A DNA stretch of 64,000 nucleotides. Source: Weissella paramesenteroides ATCC 33313 (GTDB taxonomy: Bacteria > Bacillota > Bacilli > Lactobacillales > Lactobacillaceae). The stretch lies in assembly GCF_000160575.1 (NCBI RefSeq), contig NZ_GG697132.1, positions 124,001 to 188,000 of the forward strand, written 5' to 3'. Positions 8,286 through 18,094 of this stretch are shown here, piece by piece. A program made the translations under genes and the position numbers. A model generated the notes under the pieces. That model saw only the letters and a list, made by a program, of their open reading frames with translations. It was not told the DNA's origin and did no database searches. Each line of letters starts with the position of its first letter. Position 1 is the first letter of the stretch.

Positions 8286-10504
8286 GGCAAAGCCCCTTTC
8301 CAAATATCCAATGCTTCAGTAACTGATAAATCAAAGGCACCATCTTGTGCTTTGACTTGCAAATGAGCATCATCAGTCACGCGACCCAAATACGTTGCAT
8401 GTGCACCAACCAATTGCTTGAATGCCACTTGATTTTCAGGACTCACAGAAACAACAAAACGTGATTGTGTTTCAGCGAAAAACTGACTAACTGACAATTT
8501 ACTAGTCAAGTCAACACCTAACCGATTACCAAATGTTGCTTCTGCAATCGCAACAATTAAGCCACCTTCTGAAACATCATGTGCACTTTGCAAAAGCTTA
8601 TTTTGAATTGCTTGCGTCACAAAATTTTGTATTTTAACTTCATAATCCAAGTCAAAATCAAATAATTGACCTGAAATTTCACCGGTCTGCAATTTCTGAA
8701 TCTCAGAACCATTAAAATCCTGATGTGTTTGACCAATGACATAAACGAAATCACCAGCTTGTTTGAAATCCTGAGTGGTAATGTGTTCGAGTCCTTGAAT
8801 CAAACCAACCATCCCCACCATTGGGGTTGGGTAAATTGGCACATCATCAAACTCATTGTTCAAAGAAACATTCCCAGAGATAACTGGTGTGGCAAACTTT
8901 TCACACGCCTCACTCATCCCTTGTACTGCTTGGTCTAATTCATAAAATTGTTCTGGCTTCTCTGGATTACCAAAATTCAAACAATCCGTGATACCCAGTG
9001 GTATCGCTCCAGAAGCCACAATATTTCTTGCCGCCTCTGCCACAGCCATCTGACCACCAATTCGTGGATTTAGATATAGATAGCGGCCGTTAACATCTGT
9101 TGTCATAGCTAGTGCTTTATCATGATGACGAATTCTAACAACCGCTGCATCAGAACCAGGCTTTACTAGCGTGTTCGTTTGAACTTGTGAATCATAAGTT
9201 TCATAAACACTTTCCTTTGAAGCAATTGTTAACTGGGCTAACATTTGCTTTAAAACTTCAGTAGCTGAAGAAATTTCTGGCACGAACTGTTGCTTACTAG
9301 CTTGCTCGATTCTTGCTGGCACCTTACTTTCACGATGATAGACCGGTGCTTGTGATGCAAGTGCATCAACTGGCACATCAGCAACAACTTGGCCATGATG
9401 CACTAGTTGGTAACTATCATTATCAGTTACATGACCAATCACAACTGCTTCCACACCATATTCGTCAAATACCGCTAATACTTCATCTTCACGACCACTC
9501 TTGACGCATAACAGCATCCGTTCTTGTGATTCTGATAGCATCATTTCAAAAGGTGTCATATTAGTCTCACGTTGGGGCACTAAATCCAAATCTAAAACCA
9601 TACCATTGCCACCAGCTTTTGAACCCATTTCTGCCGAAGAAGATACCAAACCGGCAGCACCCATGTCTTGCATACCAACCAAAGCATCTGCATGATGCTC
9701 ACTGATTTCTAAACATGCTTCCATGACTAATTTTTCAGTAAAAGGATCACCAACTTGAACAGCAGACCGTTGACTCTCATGTTCAGAATCAAATTGCGCC
9801 GATGCAAACGATGCACCATTGATGCCATCACGACCGGTTTTAGCACCAACATAAATAATACTGTTACCAACACCTGCTGCTGCACCAACTTGAATGTTTT
9901 CCAAATCCATGAGGCCAACAGACATCACATTGACCAGCGGATTATGGTCATAAGCATCATCAAACGCCATATCGCCACCTACCGTTGGAACACCAATACA
10001 ATTACCATATGCACTGATACCAGCGACAACTTGTGAAATTAAATAGCGATCTGCTGCAGTACGGGGCGTCCCAAAGCGCAAACTATCTAAACTCGCAATT
10101 GGACGAGCACCCATTGAAAAAATATCACGTAAAATACCACCAACTCCAGTCGTTGCTCCTTGAAACGGTTCAACCGCTGATGGATGATTATGGCTTTCAG
10201 CTTTAAAAACTACCCCTTGACCATCACCGATATCAATAATACCGGCACCTTCACCTGGCCCCTTTACAACACGAGGACCAGTGGTAAAGAATTTTTTTAA
10301 AACTGGTTTTGAATTTTTGTATGAACAGTGTTCACTCCACATACCTGAAAATAATCCGACTTCAGTATAATTTGGCAAACGCCCTAGAATGTCATTTTTA
10401 ATTAATTGATATTCATCATCCGATAGTCCCAATGACCGATAAAGCTTTTGTTCTTCAATATCTGCGGGTGAAATTTCTGCTGTTTGAACACCAACACTAC
10501 TCAT
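8270..10504 (-). CDS. purL: Phosphoribosylformylglycinamidine synthase II
   Basis: PurL is the large subunit of the three-part FGAM synthase (with PurS and PurQ), step 4, using ATP and ammonia delivered by PurQ. It has 744 residues, the size of the small Gram-positive type. Motifs are [11 protein letters not shown] at the N-terminus, [11 protein letters not shown] near 57, [21 protein letters not shown] near 100 and DGAAAV-like GSDAAVVRI in the second half, as expected of the duplicated PurM-like fold. It overlaps purQ upstream by 8 bases and purF downstream by 16, typical of a tightly coupled operon. Confidence 0.97.
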   Translation of the reverse strand: MSSVGVQTAEISPADIEEQKLYRSLGLSDDEYQLIKNDILGRLPNYTEVGLFSGMWSEHCSYKNSKPVLKKFFTTGPRVVKGPGEGAGIIDIGDGQGVVFKAESHNHPSAVEPFQGATTGVGGILRDIFSMGARPIASLDSLRFGTPRTAADRYLISQVVAGISAYGNCIGVPTVGGDMAFDDAYDHNPLVNVMSVGLMDLENIQVGAAAGVGNSIIYVGAKTGRDGINGASFASAQFDSEHESQRSAVQVGDPFTEKLVMEACLEISEHHADALVGMQDMGAAGLVSSSAEMGSKAGGNGMVLDLDLVPQRETNMTPFEMMLSESQERMLLCVKSGREDEVLAVFDEYGVEAVVIGHVTDNDSYQLVHHGQVVADVPVDALASQAPVYHRESKVPARIEQASKQQFVPEISSATEVLKQMLAQLTIASKESVYETYDSQVQTNTLVKPGSDAAVVRIRHHDKALAMTTDVNGRYLYLNPRIGGQMAVAEAARNIVASGAIPLGITDCLNFGNPEKPEQFYELDQAVQGMSEACEKFATPVISGNVSLNNEFDDVPIYPTPMVGMVGLIQGLEHITTQDFKQAGDFVYVIGQTHQDFNGSEIQKLQTGEISGQLFDFDLDYEVKIQNFVTQAIQNKLLQSAHDVSEGGLIVAIAEATFGNRLGVDLTSKLSVSQFFAETQSRFVVSVSPENQVAFKQLVGAHATYLGRVTDDAHLQVKAQDGAFDLSVTEALDIWKGALPCSLN

Positions 10505-11183
10505 AGCTAACTACCTCATGTTTCTTAACAAAGTTAATTATCGATGCAAATAATTGGACACCATCATCTGATCCCAATATTTTTTCAACTGCTCGTTCTG
10601 GATGTGGCATCATGCCCAACACATTGCCCTCACTATTAGTAACACCAGCAATGTCACCCAAACTACCATTGGGGTTATTTTGATACCTAAAAACGATTTG
10701 ATGATTTGCTTCTAACGTTTTAAGCGTCTCAGTATCACAATAATAATTACCTTCACCGTGCGCAATTGGTAACGTGATCACTGCGCCAGTTTCGTATAGG
10801 GATGAAAAAGGTGTTTGATTATTTGCAACAACTAACTGTTGGTCTCGGCACACAAATTTGGCAACTGTATTTTTTTGCAAGGTACCTGGTAAAAGACCTG
10901 CTTCTGTAAGAATTTGAAAACCATTGCAGATACCAATAACTGGTTTCCCACTTTTCGCAAATTGTTGTAACGCTGGAATAATTGGTGCAAAGCGTGCAAT
11001 CGCACCACTACGTAAATAGTCGCCATAAGAAAAGCCACCCGGCACAATCACTGCATCAAAATCAATTAACGAATCTGCTTCATAAGAAACCAGTTCCGCT
11101 TCTTCATGAAGCACATCCGAAACCGCATAATAGGCATCTAACTCGCAATTAGATCCAGGAAATGCTAAAACCGCAAATCTCAT
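10497..11183 (-). CDS. purQ: Phosphoribosylformylglycinamidine synthase I (glutaminase)
   Basis: PurQ is the class I glutamine amidotransferase subunit of FGAM synthase. It hydrolyses glutamine and channels ammonia to PurL. In 228 residues it shows [13 protein letters not shown] at the N-terminus, [13 protein letters not shown] near 55, the nucleophile in [13 protein letters not shown] near 87, and the His/Glu partners in [11 protein letters not shown] near 200. It overlaps purS by four bases and purL by eight. Confidence 0.97.
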   Translation of the reverse strand: MRFAVLAFPGSNCELDAYYAVSDVLHEEAELVSYEADSLIDFDAVIVPGGFSYGDYLRSGAIARFAPIIPALQQFAKSGKPVIGICNGFQILTEAGLLPGTLQKNTVAKFVCRDQQLVVANNQTPFSSLYETGAVITLPIAHGEGNYYCDTETLKTLEANHQIVFRYQNNPNGSLGDIAGVTNSEGNVLGMMPHPERAVEKILGSDDGVQLFASIINFVKKHEVVSYE

Positions 11184-11443
11184 TGTATTGCCTCCGAATC
11201 GCTAATTTCATAGCGATAGTTCTCCATGTTAAAATTTGCTAACATCCGATCACAAATTTCATTGACTTCATGTTCAATCTTGTCATGACTCAGTTGATCA
11301 GCAAATGTTAATTCAAAGGTCTTACCCACTTTTAAATCAATAATATCGTCATAACCAAGGCGACCTAATGCTTGTTTAATCGCCTCAGCCTCTGGATTTA
11401 AAATTGATTCTTTATAATTTACAAAAACTTTAACGACTGTCAT
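11180..11443 (-). CDS. purS: FGAM synthase subunit PurS
   Basis: PurS is the small structural subunit that bridges PurL and PurQ. I place the start at ATG 11443 ([13 protein letters not shown]) because CGGAGGAAAT precedes it; a longer frame would run into purC. This gives 87 residues, the usual size, with the conserved [16 protein letters not shown] and the [10 protein letters not shown] strand. It begins one base after the purC stop. Confidence 0.95.
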   Translation of the reverse strand: MTVVKVFVNYKESILNPEAEAIKQALGRLGYDDIIDLKVGKTFELTFADQLSHDKIEHEVNEICDRMLANFNMENYRYEISDSEAIQ

Positions 11444-11444
11444 T

Positions 11445-12182
11445 TTAGATTTCCTCCGCGTGCTGTAAGCGTTGCAAAATTTCTTCATAGACTGGCACCA
11501 TTTCGCCTAATCCTTTACGGAATATGTCCTTATCTAGTGACTCTTTTGTTTTCATATCAACTAAACGACAATTATCAGGTGACAACTCATCTGCTAAAAT
11601 AACATCCCCGGCTTTTGTTAGCCCAAATTCAAGTTTAAAATCCACCAATTGTACATTCATTTTGGCAAAAATTTGAATCAAGTGTTGGTTAACTTGTCGT
11701 GCGAGTTTACGAATCTCTGCAATTTGATCGTTTGTTGCAATACCCAATGCTAAAGCATCATCATCATTCAAAAAAGGATCATCTAATGCATCGCTTTTAT
11801 AGAAAAATTCAATGACTGGTTGTTCAAATTTTTGCAAATAATCGACCTGATAACGTTTTACAAAACTACCAGATGCATAATTACGAACAACGGTTTCCAA
11901 AGGGATAATCTGAACACGCTGTACTAATTGATCAGTAGGACCTAATTGCTTTATGAAGTGATTTTCTATACCTTGCTGGCGTAAATCAGTAAATAATTGT
12001 GATGAAATGGCACAATTTGTTTTACCCTTATCTTTCATCTGTACTTTACGCTTGCCATTTAAAGCAGTTACTTGGTCCATGTAATGTACCCACAAAATTT
12101 CCGGATCATTCGTCGTGTACATTTCTTTTGCTTTTCCTTGATATAACAAGTCTTGTTTCTCTATATCTGCCAGTTCAGTCAT
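11445..12182 (-). CDS. purC: SAICAR synthetase
   Basis: PurC condenses CAIR with aspartate using ATP to give SAICAR. In 245 residues it has the N-terminal LLYQGKAKEMYTTNDP, the ATP-site segment ETVVRNYASGSF near 95, VDFKLEFGLT near 180, and the signature LADELSPDNCRL near 200. It lies between purK and purS with gaps of only one to two bases. Confidence 0.97.
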   Translation of the reverse strand: MTELADIEKQDLLYQGKAKEMYTTNDPEILWVHYMDQVTALNGKRKVQMKDKGKTNCAISSQLFTDLRQQGIENHFIKQLGPTDQLVQRVQIIPLETVVRNYASGSFVKRYQVDYLQKFEQPVIEFFYKSDALDDPFLNDDDALALGIATNDQIAEIRKLARQVNQHLIQIFAKMNVQLVDFKLEFGLTKAGDVILADELSPDNCRLVDMKTKESLDKDIFRKGLGEMVPVYEEILQRLQHAEEI

Positions 12183-12184
12183 TG

Positions 12185-13306
12185 TTAATTTTCTCCCTTT
12201 AACATAGCGGTCATTTCGAGCAGTTCGTCAATATCATCACCTACGACGGTAATATGGCCAAGTTTTCTTTGTGGTCTAATTTCAGCCTTACCATAATCAT
12301 GGAAATGCCACTCCGGATGATCGTTTAGTAATTCCCGCGCCAACGTTAAGTCAGTTCCTAATAAATTACGCATCACCGCTGGATGTTCTTGACTAATTAC
12401 AGGTATTGGCAAACCACAAATACTTCGAATATGTGCCTCAAATTGTGAGATGTTACATGCTTCAATCGTATAGTGACCTGAATTATGTGGTCGCGGAGCC
12501 AATTCATTAACAACCAATTCATGATCATTAATAACAAAAAATTCAATACCTAAAACACCATAGAGATCCAGCTTTTCAGCAATTTTTTCAGCATAATTTT
12601 TTGCTTTCTGGCGTAATACTTCAGAAAATTGATTGGCTGCAATCGTTGTATGTAAAATGTGATTTTTGTGTTGATTCGTTACTAACGGAAAAGTATAAGT
12701 TTTTTGATGTAAATCTCGCGTCACCATAATCGAGGCTTCTGCTTGAAAATTCTGACGGGCTTCTAGGATACATGGCGCTTGATCATACAATTGCTTAGCA
12801 ATAATCAAGTCTGCAGAACTATTAATATCAAGCTGACCATGGCCATCATAACCACCACTAACTGTTTTTAAAAGCGCTGGATAACCAATTTTCGCAATAG
12901 CTGTTTGTAACGATGCTTCATCAGTAACCGCTGCAAATTCTGTTACTGGCACCTGGGCATCTCTTAAAAAAGTTTTTTCTCGCAAACGTTGCCCGGTAAT
13001 ATGCAGTAAATTAACTCCTTGAGGTAAGGCCGCATATGCCGCAGCTTTTTTTAAAGTTTCTTCGGCAACATTTTCAAATTCATAAGTTAAAACAGCACTA
13101 CGATGTGCTAATTCCAATAACGCGGCTTCATCATCATAAGCTGCTTGTATTTGAAAATCAGCAACCTGGGCAGCCGGTGCATCTGGTGTAGGATCTAAGA
13201 TACCAACTTTATAACCCATACTTTTAGCACTTAACGTCATCATTTGACCTAATTGTCCACCACCGACAATACCAATTGTAGCTGGCGGTAAAATCGTTTT
13301 AATCAA
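12185..13306 (-). CDS. purK: N5-carboxyaminoimidazole ribonucleotide synthase
   Basis: PurK makes N5-CAIR from AIR, bicarbonate and ATP; PurE then rearranges it. I infer a TTG start at 13306 (followed by [19 protein letters not shown]) because this matches how family members begin. GAGGCG sits five bases upstream and the start overlaps the purE stop. No ATG lies near; the longer frame to 13357 would run 59 bases into purE. The product is 373 residues with the Rossmann-like [12 protein letters not shown] and ATP-grasp blocks [14 protein letters not shown] and [17 protein letters not shown]. Confidence in the function is high, and moderate for the start. Confidence 0.93.
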   Translation of the reverse strand: MIKTILPPATIGIVGGGQLGQMMTLSAKSMGYKVGILDPTPDAPAAQVADFQIQAAYDDEAALLELAHRSAVLTYEFENVAEETLKKAAAYAALPQGVNLLHITGQRLREKTFLRDAQVPVTEFAAVTDEASLQTAIAKIGYPALLKTVSGGYDGHGQLDINSSADLIIAKQLYDQAPCILEARQNFQAEASIMVTRDLHQKTYTFPLVTNQHKNHILHTTIAANQFSEVLRQKAKNYAEKIAEKLDLYGVLGIEFFVINDHELVVNELAPRPHNSGHYTIEACNISQFEAHIRSICGLPIPVISQEHPAVMRNLLGTDLTLARELLNDHPEWHFHDYGKAEIRPQRKLGHITVVGDDIDELLEMTAMLKGEN

Positions 13307-13790
13307 AACGCGCCTCGCTTTCGATAGATTCTTGACGTTGCATCTGTTTGAATGCAACTAATTTTTCTTGCATATCTAATTGTGTGACCGCCAAAATCTG
13401 CGCCGCTAGAATAGCCGCATTTTTAGCCCCCGCTTCACCGATACTAACTGTTGCTACTGGTGCTCCTGCTGGCATTTGAACAATTGAAAGTAATGAATCG
13501 ACACCATTCAATGTTCGTGTTTTAATCGGAACCCCAATCACCGGTAAGGTTGTATTCGCTGCAATCATCCCTGGCAAATGTGCTGCACCGCCAGCACCTG
13601 CGATAATTACTTTGTATCCTTGCATGCGAGCATTTTGACCAAATTCCTGTAATTCATTAGGCATACGATGAGCTGATATAACATGTTTTTCGTATGATAT
13701 ACCTAGGTTTTCAAGTTGTTCACATGTTAATTTCATCGTTGACCAATCTGAAATCGATCCCATCAAGACTGCAACTTCATTTGTCACCAT
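13299..13790 (-). CDS. purE: N5-CAIR mutase (class I PurE)
   Basis: PurE moves the carboxyl group of N5-CAIR to carbon 4, forming CAIR. It is the first gene of the operon. In 163 residues it has [13 protein letters not shown] at the N-terminus, [11 protein letters not shown] near 40 with the catalytic His, and [14 protein letters not shown] near 70. The last 20 or so residues ([21 protein letters not shown]) are helical and charged. The start is preceded by GTGAGGAATA. Confidence 0.97.
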   Translation of the reverse strand: MVTNEVAVLMGSISDWSTMKLTCEQLENLGISYEKHVISAHRMPNELQEFGQNARMQGYKVIIAGAGGAAHLPGMIAANTTLPVIGVPIKTRTLNGVDSLLSIVQMPAGAPVATVSIGEAGAKNAAILAAQILAVTQLDMQEKLVAFKQMQRQESIESEARFD

Positions 13791-13839
13791 TATTCCTCAC
13801 TTTTTCAATCCATCGTTAATACGCCTATTTTTCACTTTC

Positions 13840-13868
13840 ATAATACTTAACTTTATCATTTAAGTCAA
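13840..13868 (-). promoter_or_regulatory. Promoter of the pur operon
   Basis: TTGACT (13868-13863) and TATTAT (13845-13840) have a 17-base spacer. This leaves a leader of about 40 bases before purE with no riboswitch fold or terminator that I can see. Control therefore probably acts at initiation through the PurBox-like sites upstream. Confidence 0.8.
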
Positions 13869-13873
13869 TGACT

Positions 13874-13887
13874 ATAATTCGTGTTTA
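13874..13887 (-). promoter_or_regulatory. PurBox-like site, proximal
   Basis: Minus-strand TAAACACGAATTAT lies just upstream of the -35 box. It resembles the lactococcal PurBox AWWWCCGAACWWT at its CGAA core. The same AACACGAA word recurs 52 bases upstream. PurR is encoded at 19499-20347. Confidence 0.5.
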
Positions 13888-13925
13888 TTTTGAAAAAAAA
13901 GCTATAAACAGTTTGATTTTTTAAT

Positions 13926-13938
13926 AAAGTTCGTGTTT
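13926..13938 (-). promoter_or_regulatory. PurBox-like site, distal
   Basis: Minus-strand AAACACGAACTTT keeps the full CGAAC core. It lies about 99 bases before the predicted transcription start, in direct-repeat orientation with the proximal site. Confidence 0.55.
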
Positions 13939-13981
13939 TTTGTTATTAGTCACTTTTAGCATTAGATTGGGAATTAGCTAC

Positions 13982-14024
13982 AAAAAAATCGGCAAAATGC
14001 TGGTTTAATACCAGCATTTTACCG
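13982..14024 (-). terminator. Terminator after the 155-residue membrane-anchored gene
   Basis: A 15-base-pair stem (CGG-AAAATGCTGGT arms) is followed on the minus strand by a run of seven T residues. It separates this gene from the pur promoter region. Confidence 0.9.
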
Positions 14025-14058
14025 ATGCCTTGATGATAAATTTTTTTATTTAAATTCA

Positions 14059-14526
14059 TCATTTATTATCTGAAATTTTTTGGTGTATATTTAATGTCGC
14101 CACTGCTGTATCTACTAAATGCTCAATCTGATCTTCATTGGCATCACCTGGATACTTTGTTTGCAGTTCATCCTCATAAGTATCCAAGTATGAATCTTCA
14201 AATGCATCTACAGCATCTTCAACAGATGCCGTCTTAATCAAGCCGTCCTTTTGTTCTGCAATAAACTTATCAAGGTCATTACTAACACGCTTTGTGACTT
14301 CTGCTTGCGCTGGCAAAGATACAGCCTGACTACTTTCTGTATCATTGCTCTGGCTGCTGACAGAACTTTGACTCTGTTTTAGTGAACTGGCTCTTGAATC
14401 ACGATAACTTGACTCATATTTATCTTCAGCTCTATCTGTCTGATAATCTGAAACAAAATGAACCCCTAATCCCCCTAAAACAATACCTAATACAAATACA
14501 ATGATATACATGATTACTTTTTTCAT
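14059..14526 (-). CDS. Membrane-anchored Ser-rich protein of unknown function
   Basis: I do not recognise this family. ATG at 14526 follows AAGGGAGGGATAT, giving 155 residues. The sequence begins MKKVIMYIIVFVLGIVLGG, a single N-terminal membrane segment or uncleaved signal anchor. A Ser/Gln-rich linker (about residues 45-75: SSLKQSQSSVSSQSNDTESS) follows, then an acidic helical domain of about 80 residues (DLDKFIAEQKDG, DAFEDSYLDTYEDEL). The likely topology is cytoplasmic N-terminus and extracellular domain. It stands alone between the rpsF-ssb-rpsR operon and the pur operon, with its own strong terminator. Confidence 0.8.
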   Translation of the reverse strand: MKKVIMYIIVFVLGIVLGGLGVHFVSDYQTDRAEDKYESSYRDSRASSLKQSQSSVSSQSNDTESSQAVSLPAQAEVTKRVSNDLDKFIAEQKDGLIKTASVEDAVDAFEDSYLDTYEDELQTKYPGDANEDQIEHLVDTAVATLNIHQKISDNK

Positions 14527-14581
14527 ATATCCCTCCCTTGTACTTGTATTGTAACGGATATCATTGATCAAAGCGACTAAT

Positions 14582-14619
14582 AAAAACAGACCGCCACATC
14601 ATGTGACAGTCTGTTTTGT
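14582..14619 (-). terminator. Terminator of the rpsF-ssb-rpsR operon
   Basis: An AAAACAGAC.GTCACAT/ATGTG.GTCTGTTTT stem lies directly after the rpsR stop and is followed by T-rich sequence on the minus strand. Confidence 0.8.
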
Positions 14620-14625
14620 ACGTTA

Positions 14626-14868
14626 TTAGTCTTCTGCAACGAATGGCAAAAGACCCATGATACGAGCACGCTTAATAGCAGTCGTAACTTTACGTTGGTT
14701 CTTTGCTGAAGTTCCAGTCACACGACGAGGCAAAATCTTACCACGTTCTGAGATGAAACGTTCCAATAATTCAGTATCTTTGTAATCCACATATTCAATG
14801 TGGTTGGCTGCGATAAAGTCAACCTTACGACGGCGACGAGGTCCGCCACCACGACGTTGTTGTGCCAT
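14626..14868 (-). CDS. rpsR: Ribosomal protein bS18
   Basis: S18 binds 16S rRNA with S6 in the small-subunit platform. The 80 residues have a basic N-terminus ([17 protein letters not shown]), then [22 protein letters not shown] and the rRNA-binding [18 protein letters not shown]. It is the last gene of the rpsF-ssb-rpsR operon, with AGGAGGAATTTA before its start. Confidence 0.98.
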   Translation of the reverse strand: MAQQRRGGGPRRRRKVDFIAANHIEYVDYKDTELLERFISERGKILPRRVTGTSAKNQRKVTTAIKRARIMGLLPFVAED

Positions 14869-14924
14869 GATTAAATTCCTCCTGATAGAATAATGTCGTT
14901 AGACAATGTTGTTTTGTTAATAAT

Positions 14925-15476
14925 TTAGAATGGTAGGTCATCATCAGAGATATCAATCTCTTGACCACCACCGAAAGGATCATTTGATGATTGTGAATTA
15001 GCTGAACCACCATTAAACACATTACCACTAGATGCTGGTGCACCAAATGGGTTTTGTGATGATGAGGAATTAAAGTTTCCTTGGCTACGTTGCTGTCCAC
15101 CACCAAAATTATTCGTATTATTTGAACCACTCTGAGAACGGCGTGCTTCACTTTCAGCACGACTTTCTAACAATGAGAAGTTATCAACGACGACTTCCGT
15201 GACATAAACACGTTGCCCTTGTTGATTTTCATAATTACGAGTTTGAATACGGCCTTCAATACCAACTAACGAACCTTTTGATGTAAAATTAGCAAAATTT
15301 TCTGCTGACTTACGCCAAATGACAGCATTAATAAAATCAGTATCACGCTCACCGTTAGCATTTGTAAATTGTCGATTAACGGCAATTGTAAATGAACCAA
15401 CAGCAGCACCAGAAGTCGTATAACGTAATTCAACATCACGTGTCAAACGACCAACCAGAACAACACGATTTATCAT
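14925..15476 (-). CDS. ssb: Single-stranded DNA-binding protein
   Basis: SSB coats single-stranded DNA in replication and repair and recruits partners through its tail. The 183 residues hold an N-terminal OB fold ([20 protein letters not shown] to about 105), a low-complexity Gly/Asn/Ser/Gln linker, and the acidic tail [11 protein letters not shown], the canonical partner-binding tip. It is flanked by rpsF and rpsR, so it probably is the essential replication SSB. Confidence 0.98.
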   Translation of the reverse strand: MINRVVLVGRLTRDVELRYTTSGAAVGSFTIAVNRQFTNANGERDTDFINAVIWRKSAENFANFTSKGSLVGIEGRIQTRNYENQQGQRVYVTEVVVDNFSLLESRAESEARRSQSGSNNTNNFGGGQQRSQGNFNSSSSQNPFGAPASSGNVFNGGSANSQSSNDPFGGGQEIDISDDDLPF

Positions 15477-15546
15477 ATGGAAAGCCTCCTTTCAAGGTCC
15501 TCAGACCTAGCCACTAAATTTATTAAATTAAAGTAACTTATAAAAA

Positions 15547-15846
15547 TTACTCAGCTGATGCTAATTCGCGCTTTACAACCATGTGACGCAAGATGTCTTC
15601 TGAAATCTTAGCCAAACGATCAAATTCGTTAATAGCTGCGTCATCTTCTGCAGTAAAGTTAACGATGTGGTAAAGACCCTCACGGTAACCTGCAATTTCA
15701 TAAGTAAAACGACGTGATGACCAGTCCTTTGACTCAACCACCGTAGCACCATTATCTGACAACACTTTGTCAAAACGCTCAACCAATGCTTTCTTAGCGT
15801 CAGCATTCATGTCAGGGCGAATAATGTATGTTAATTCGTATGCCAT
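15547..15846 (-). CDS. rpsF: Ribosomal protein bS6
   Basis: S6 pairs with S18 on the 30S platform. The 99 residues match the family: [23 protein letters not shown] at the N-terminus and the segment [19 protein letters not shown] near 55. The final ERELASAE-like end is short. AAAGGAGGAATAT precedes the start. It is the first gene of the operon. Confidence 0.98.
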   Translation of the reverse strand: MAYELTYIIRPDMNADAKKALVERFDKVLSDNGATVVESKDWSSRRFTYEIAGYREGLYHIVNFTAEDDAAINEFDRLAKISEDILRHMVVKRELASAE

Positions 15847-15857
15847 TATATATTCCT

Positions 15858-15915
15858 CCTTTTGGTCTATGGCCGACTACCTGCCGGCAAGGAGAGCTAT
15901 CAATTACTGATAACT
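15858..15915 (-). promoter_or_regulatory. Possible S6:S18 autoregulatory leader
   Basis: The rpsF leader contains the GC-rich hairpin-forming stretch CCTTGCCGGCAGG and a CGGCC segment before the ribosome binding site. Many rpsF leaders bind the S6:S18 dimer through a CCG-containing bulge. The match here is by eye only and the fold is not certain. Confidence 0.3.
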
Positions 15916-15926
15916 CACAAACACTT

Positions 15927-15955
15927 ATATTACACGATAATAAGGCATTTGGCAA
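15927..15955 (-). promoter_or_regulatory. Promoter of the rpsF operon
   Basis: TTGCCA (15955-15950) and TAATAT (15932-15927) have a 17-base spacer, about 80 bases before rpsF. Confidence 0.7.
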
Positions 15956-15972
15956 GCCTTAACTATTGATTG

Positions 15973-16917
15973 TTATGATAATATCTGCAATGTATAGTTC
16001 ATAAATCGCTCTAAATAAAATGGTTCATCCACTTCAACGGCGACATAGTTATTTTTATGTGGATCACGCAAACGACTCGGATCACCAATCGTGCGACCAT
16101 CATTGACATCAACCATCATATTCAATGGTAATAATGTCACCAAATTTGGATCGACTGCCACACCAACAGCCAATGGATCATGTAATGCAGCACCAGCATG
16201 ATTAATATCTAAATTATCATAGGCATCGATATAATAATCGAAAATATCAGCAAACACACGCCCTTGGCGCGTACCTAAGTCACGCCATTGTTGCGTTTCT
16301 TTCTTCGTTAGTAACGTTTGTAACGTCACATCCAAACCAACCATTACGAGATGTTTTGCATGTTTGAAAACATAGTCAGCCGCTGCAGGATCTTGATTAA
16401 TATTTGCTTCAGTGTATGGTGTTACATTGCCTGGAACCGTTAATGCACCACCCATTAAAGTGATGTTTCCAATCAAATCAGCTATTTGGGCATCCTTTTG
16501 AAAGGCTGCTGCCAAGTTAGTTAGTGGACCAGTCGGTACCACAATTAAATCTTCAGCGTACTGGTGGGCAGATGCAATTAAAAAATCAACTGCTGTCGTT
16601 GTTTCTGGCGTTGCCTTAGGATCAGGTAAGATAACATCCCCAATAGCATTTTTACCATGGATATCCATTGATACCTGCATGGTTTCAAAGCTATCAGTTG
16701 TTGATGAATGAGCTGCCCCAACAAAAACGGGTACATGCTGCTCGTCTAAGAGCTCTAATAATTTCAATGTGTTTTGCGCAGCAGTCTCAACTTGAGTATT
16801 TCCAAATGAAGACACCACACCAATCAAATCAGCATCGGGAGTTGCCAGTGCATACGCTAATGCTAATGCATCATCAACACCAGTATCCAAGTCTAAAATC
16901 ATCTTTTTTTTGGCCAT
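15973..16917 (-). CDS. Inosine/uridine-preferring nucleoside hydrolase
   Basis: This enzyme splits the N-glycosidic bond of ribonucleosides to base and ribose, a salvage step. The 314 residues fit the IunH family. The calcium-binding N-terminal motif ILDLDTGVDDALAL carries the DxDxGxDD signature. VPTGPLTNLAAAF near 130, LMGGALTVPGNVTPYTEANINQDP near 155 and the C-terminal NHAGAALHDPLAV with the catalytic His and Asp are present. The gene follows prs but is separated from it by a terminator. The exact base preference (purine or pyrimidine) cannot be read from sequence. Confidence 0.92.
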   Translation of the reverse strand: MAKKKMILDLDTGVDDALALAYALATPDADLIGVVSSFGNTQVETAAQNTLKLLELLDEQHVPVFVGAAHSSTTDSFETMQVSMDIHGKNAIGDVILPDPKATPETTTAVDFLIASAHQYAEDLIVVPTGPLTNLAAAFQKDAQIADLIGNITLMGGALTVPGNVTPYTEANINQDPAAADYVFKHAKHLVMVGLDVTLQTLLTKKETQQWRDLGTRQGRVFADIFDYYIDAYDNLDINHAGAALHDPLAVGVAVDPNLVTLLPLNMMVDVNDGRTIGDPSRLRDPHKNNYVAVEVDEPFYLERFMNYTLQILS

Positions 16918-16933
16918 TTTTTTATCCTCTTAT

Positions 16934-16968
16934 AAAAAAACGCTGCTCTAAGCTTTGCTAGAACAACG
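16934..16968 (-). terminator. Terminator after prs
   Basis: A CGTTGTTCTA/TAGAGCAGCG stem is followed by seven T residues on the minus strand, between prs and the nucleoside hydrolase start. Confidence 0.85.
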
Positions 16969-16983
16969 ACTTATTTTTCTTGC

Positions 16984-17970
16984 TTAATCAGCTGTACGGT
17001 GAAAACGGGTTTTGAACAATGGTGAAACCGCTTTGTTCTCATTGATCCGCTTAATTGCTTCAGCAATCAATTCTGCAGTTGAAACTTGTACCAACTTTGG
17101 GAACTTCTTTTCTTCTGGCAAATTAATTGAGTCTGTCACAATAACTTTCTCAAATACAGAATTTTGTAGATTTTCAACAGCTTTACCTGAAAAGACCGCA
17201 TGTGTTGCAACAACATACACTTCGGAAGCCCCTTCGTCTTTCAACTTTTGTGCTCCTTGCGTGATTGTACCACCAGTATCGATCATATCATCGATCATGA
17301 TGGCCCGCTTTCCTTTAACATCACCAATAATGTTCATAATTTGTGCAACATTAGCCTTTGGACGGCGCTTGTCAATAATGGCAATTGGCTCATGTGATCC
17401 CAATAATTCTGCCAGAGCACGTGCACGAGTAACACCACCATGGTCAGGAGATACAACAACTGTATTATCATCTGCAATACCTGTTGTGATCAAGTAGTCG
17501 GCCAATAGTGGTGCCCCCATCATGTGATCAACTGGAATATCAAAGAATCCTTGGATCTGTGATGCATGCAAATCAAGTGCTAATACTCGCGTTGCACCGA
17601 CCATTTCAAGCATGTTAGCGACCAATTTTGCTGAAATTGGTTCGCGAGAACGTGCCTTACGATCTTGGCGTGCATAGCCATAGTAAGGCATTACAATGTT
17701 AATTGAACGTGCACTTGCTCGACGCAATGCATCAATCATAATTAGCAGTTCCATCAGACTGTCATTAACCGGTGCTGATGTTGGTTGGATAACATATACG
17801 TTATCCCCACGAACGGATTCTTCAATATTAATTTGAATCTCGCCGTCACTAAACCGAGCGATATTTATTTTCGATAGTTCCACACCAATAGCGGCAGCAA
17901 TCTTTTCCGCTAATGGGCGATTGCTACTCAATGAAAATATTTTCAAATGTGGATCCGAATAAGTTGCCAT
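16984..17970 (-). CDS. prs: Ribose-phosphate pyrophosphokinase (PRPP synthetase)
   Basis: Prs makes PRPP from ribose-5-phosphate and ATP, supplying PurF and the salvage phosphoribosyltransferases. ATG at 17970 ([10 protein letters not shown]) follows GGAGGAAAGC, giving 328 residues; the longer frame is unlikely. Visible are [18 protein letters not shown] near 40, [21 protein letters not shown] near 105 (flexible loop), [10 protein letters not shown] near 180 and the PRPP loop [12 protein letters not shown] near 235. It lies downstream of purR and glmU, a conserved order in this group. Confidence 0.97.
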   Translation of the reverse strand: MATYSDPHLKIFSLSSNRPLAEKIAAAIGVELSKINIARFSDGEIQINIEESVRGDNVYVIQPTSAPVNDSLMELLIMIDALRRASARSINIVMPYYGYARQDRKARSREPISAKLVANMLEMVGATRVLALDLHASQIQGFFDIPVDHMMGAPLLADYLITTGIADDNTVVVSPDHGGVTRARALAELLGSHEPIAIIDKRRPKANVAQIMNIIGDVKGKRAIMIDDMIDTGGTITQGAQKLKDEGASEVYVVATHAVFSGKAVENLQNSVFEKVIVTDSINLPEEKKFPKLVQVSTAELIAEAIKRINENKAVSPLFKTRFHRTAD

Positions 17971-18094
17971 GCTTTCCTCCATAGACACATTCACGTGCGT
18001 ATTCAAGTCTTTAATAATCCCATTGTACAGTTTTTCAATGTATTCTTCAATCTATTATTGACCAAGCGGTGTAACAGACAAACCAATTCGATGA

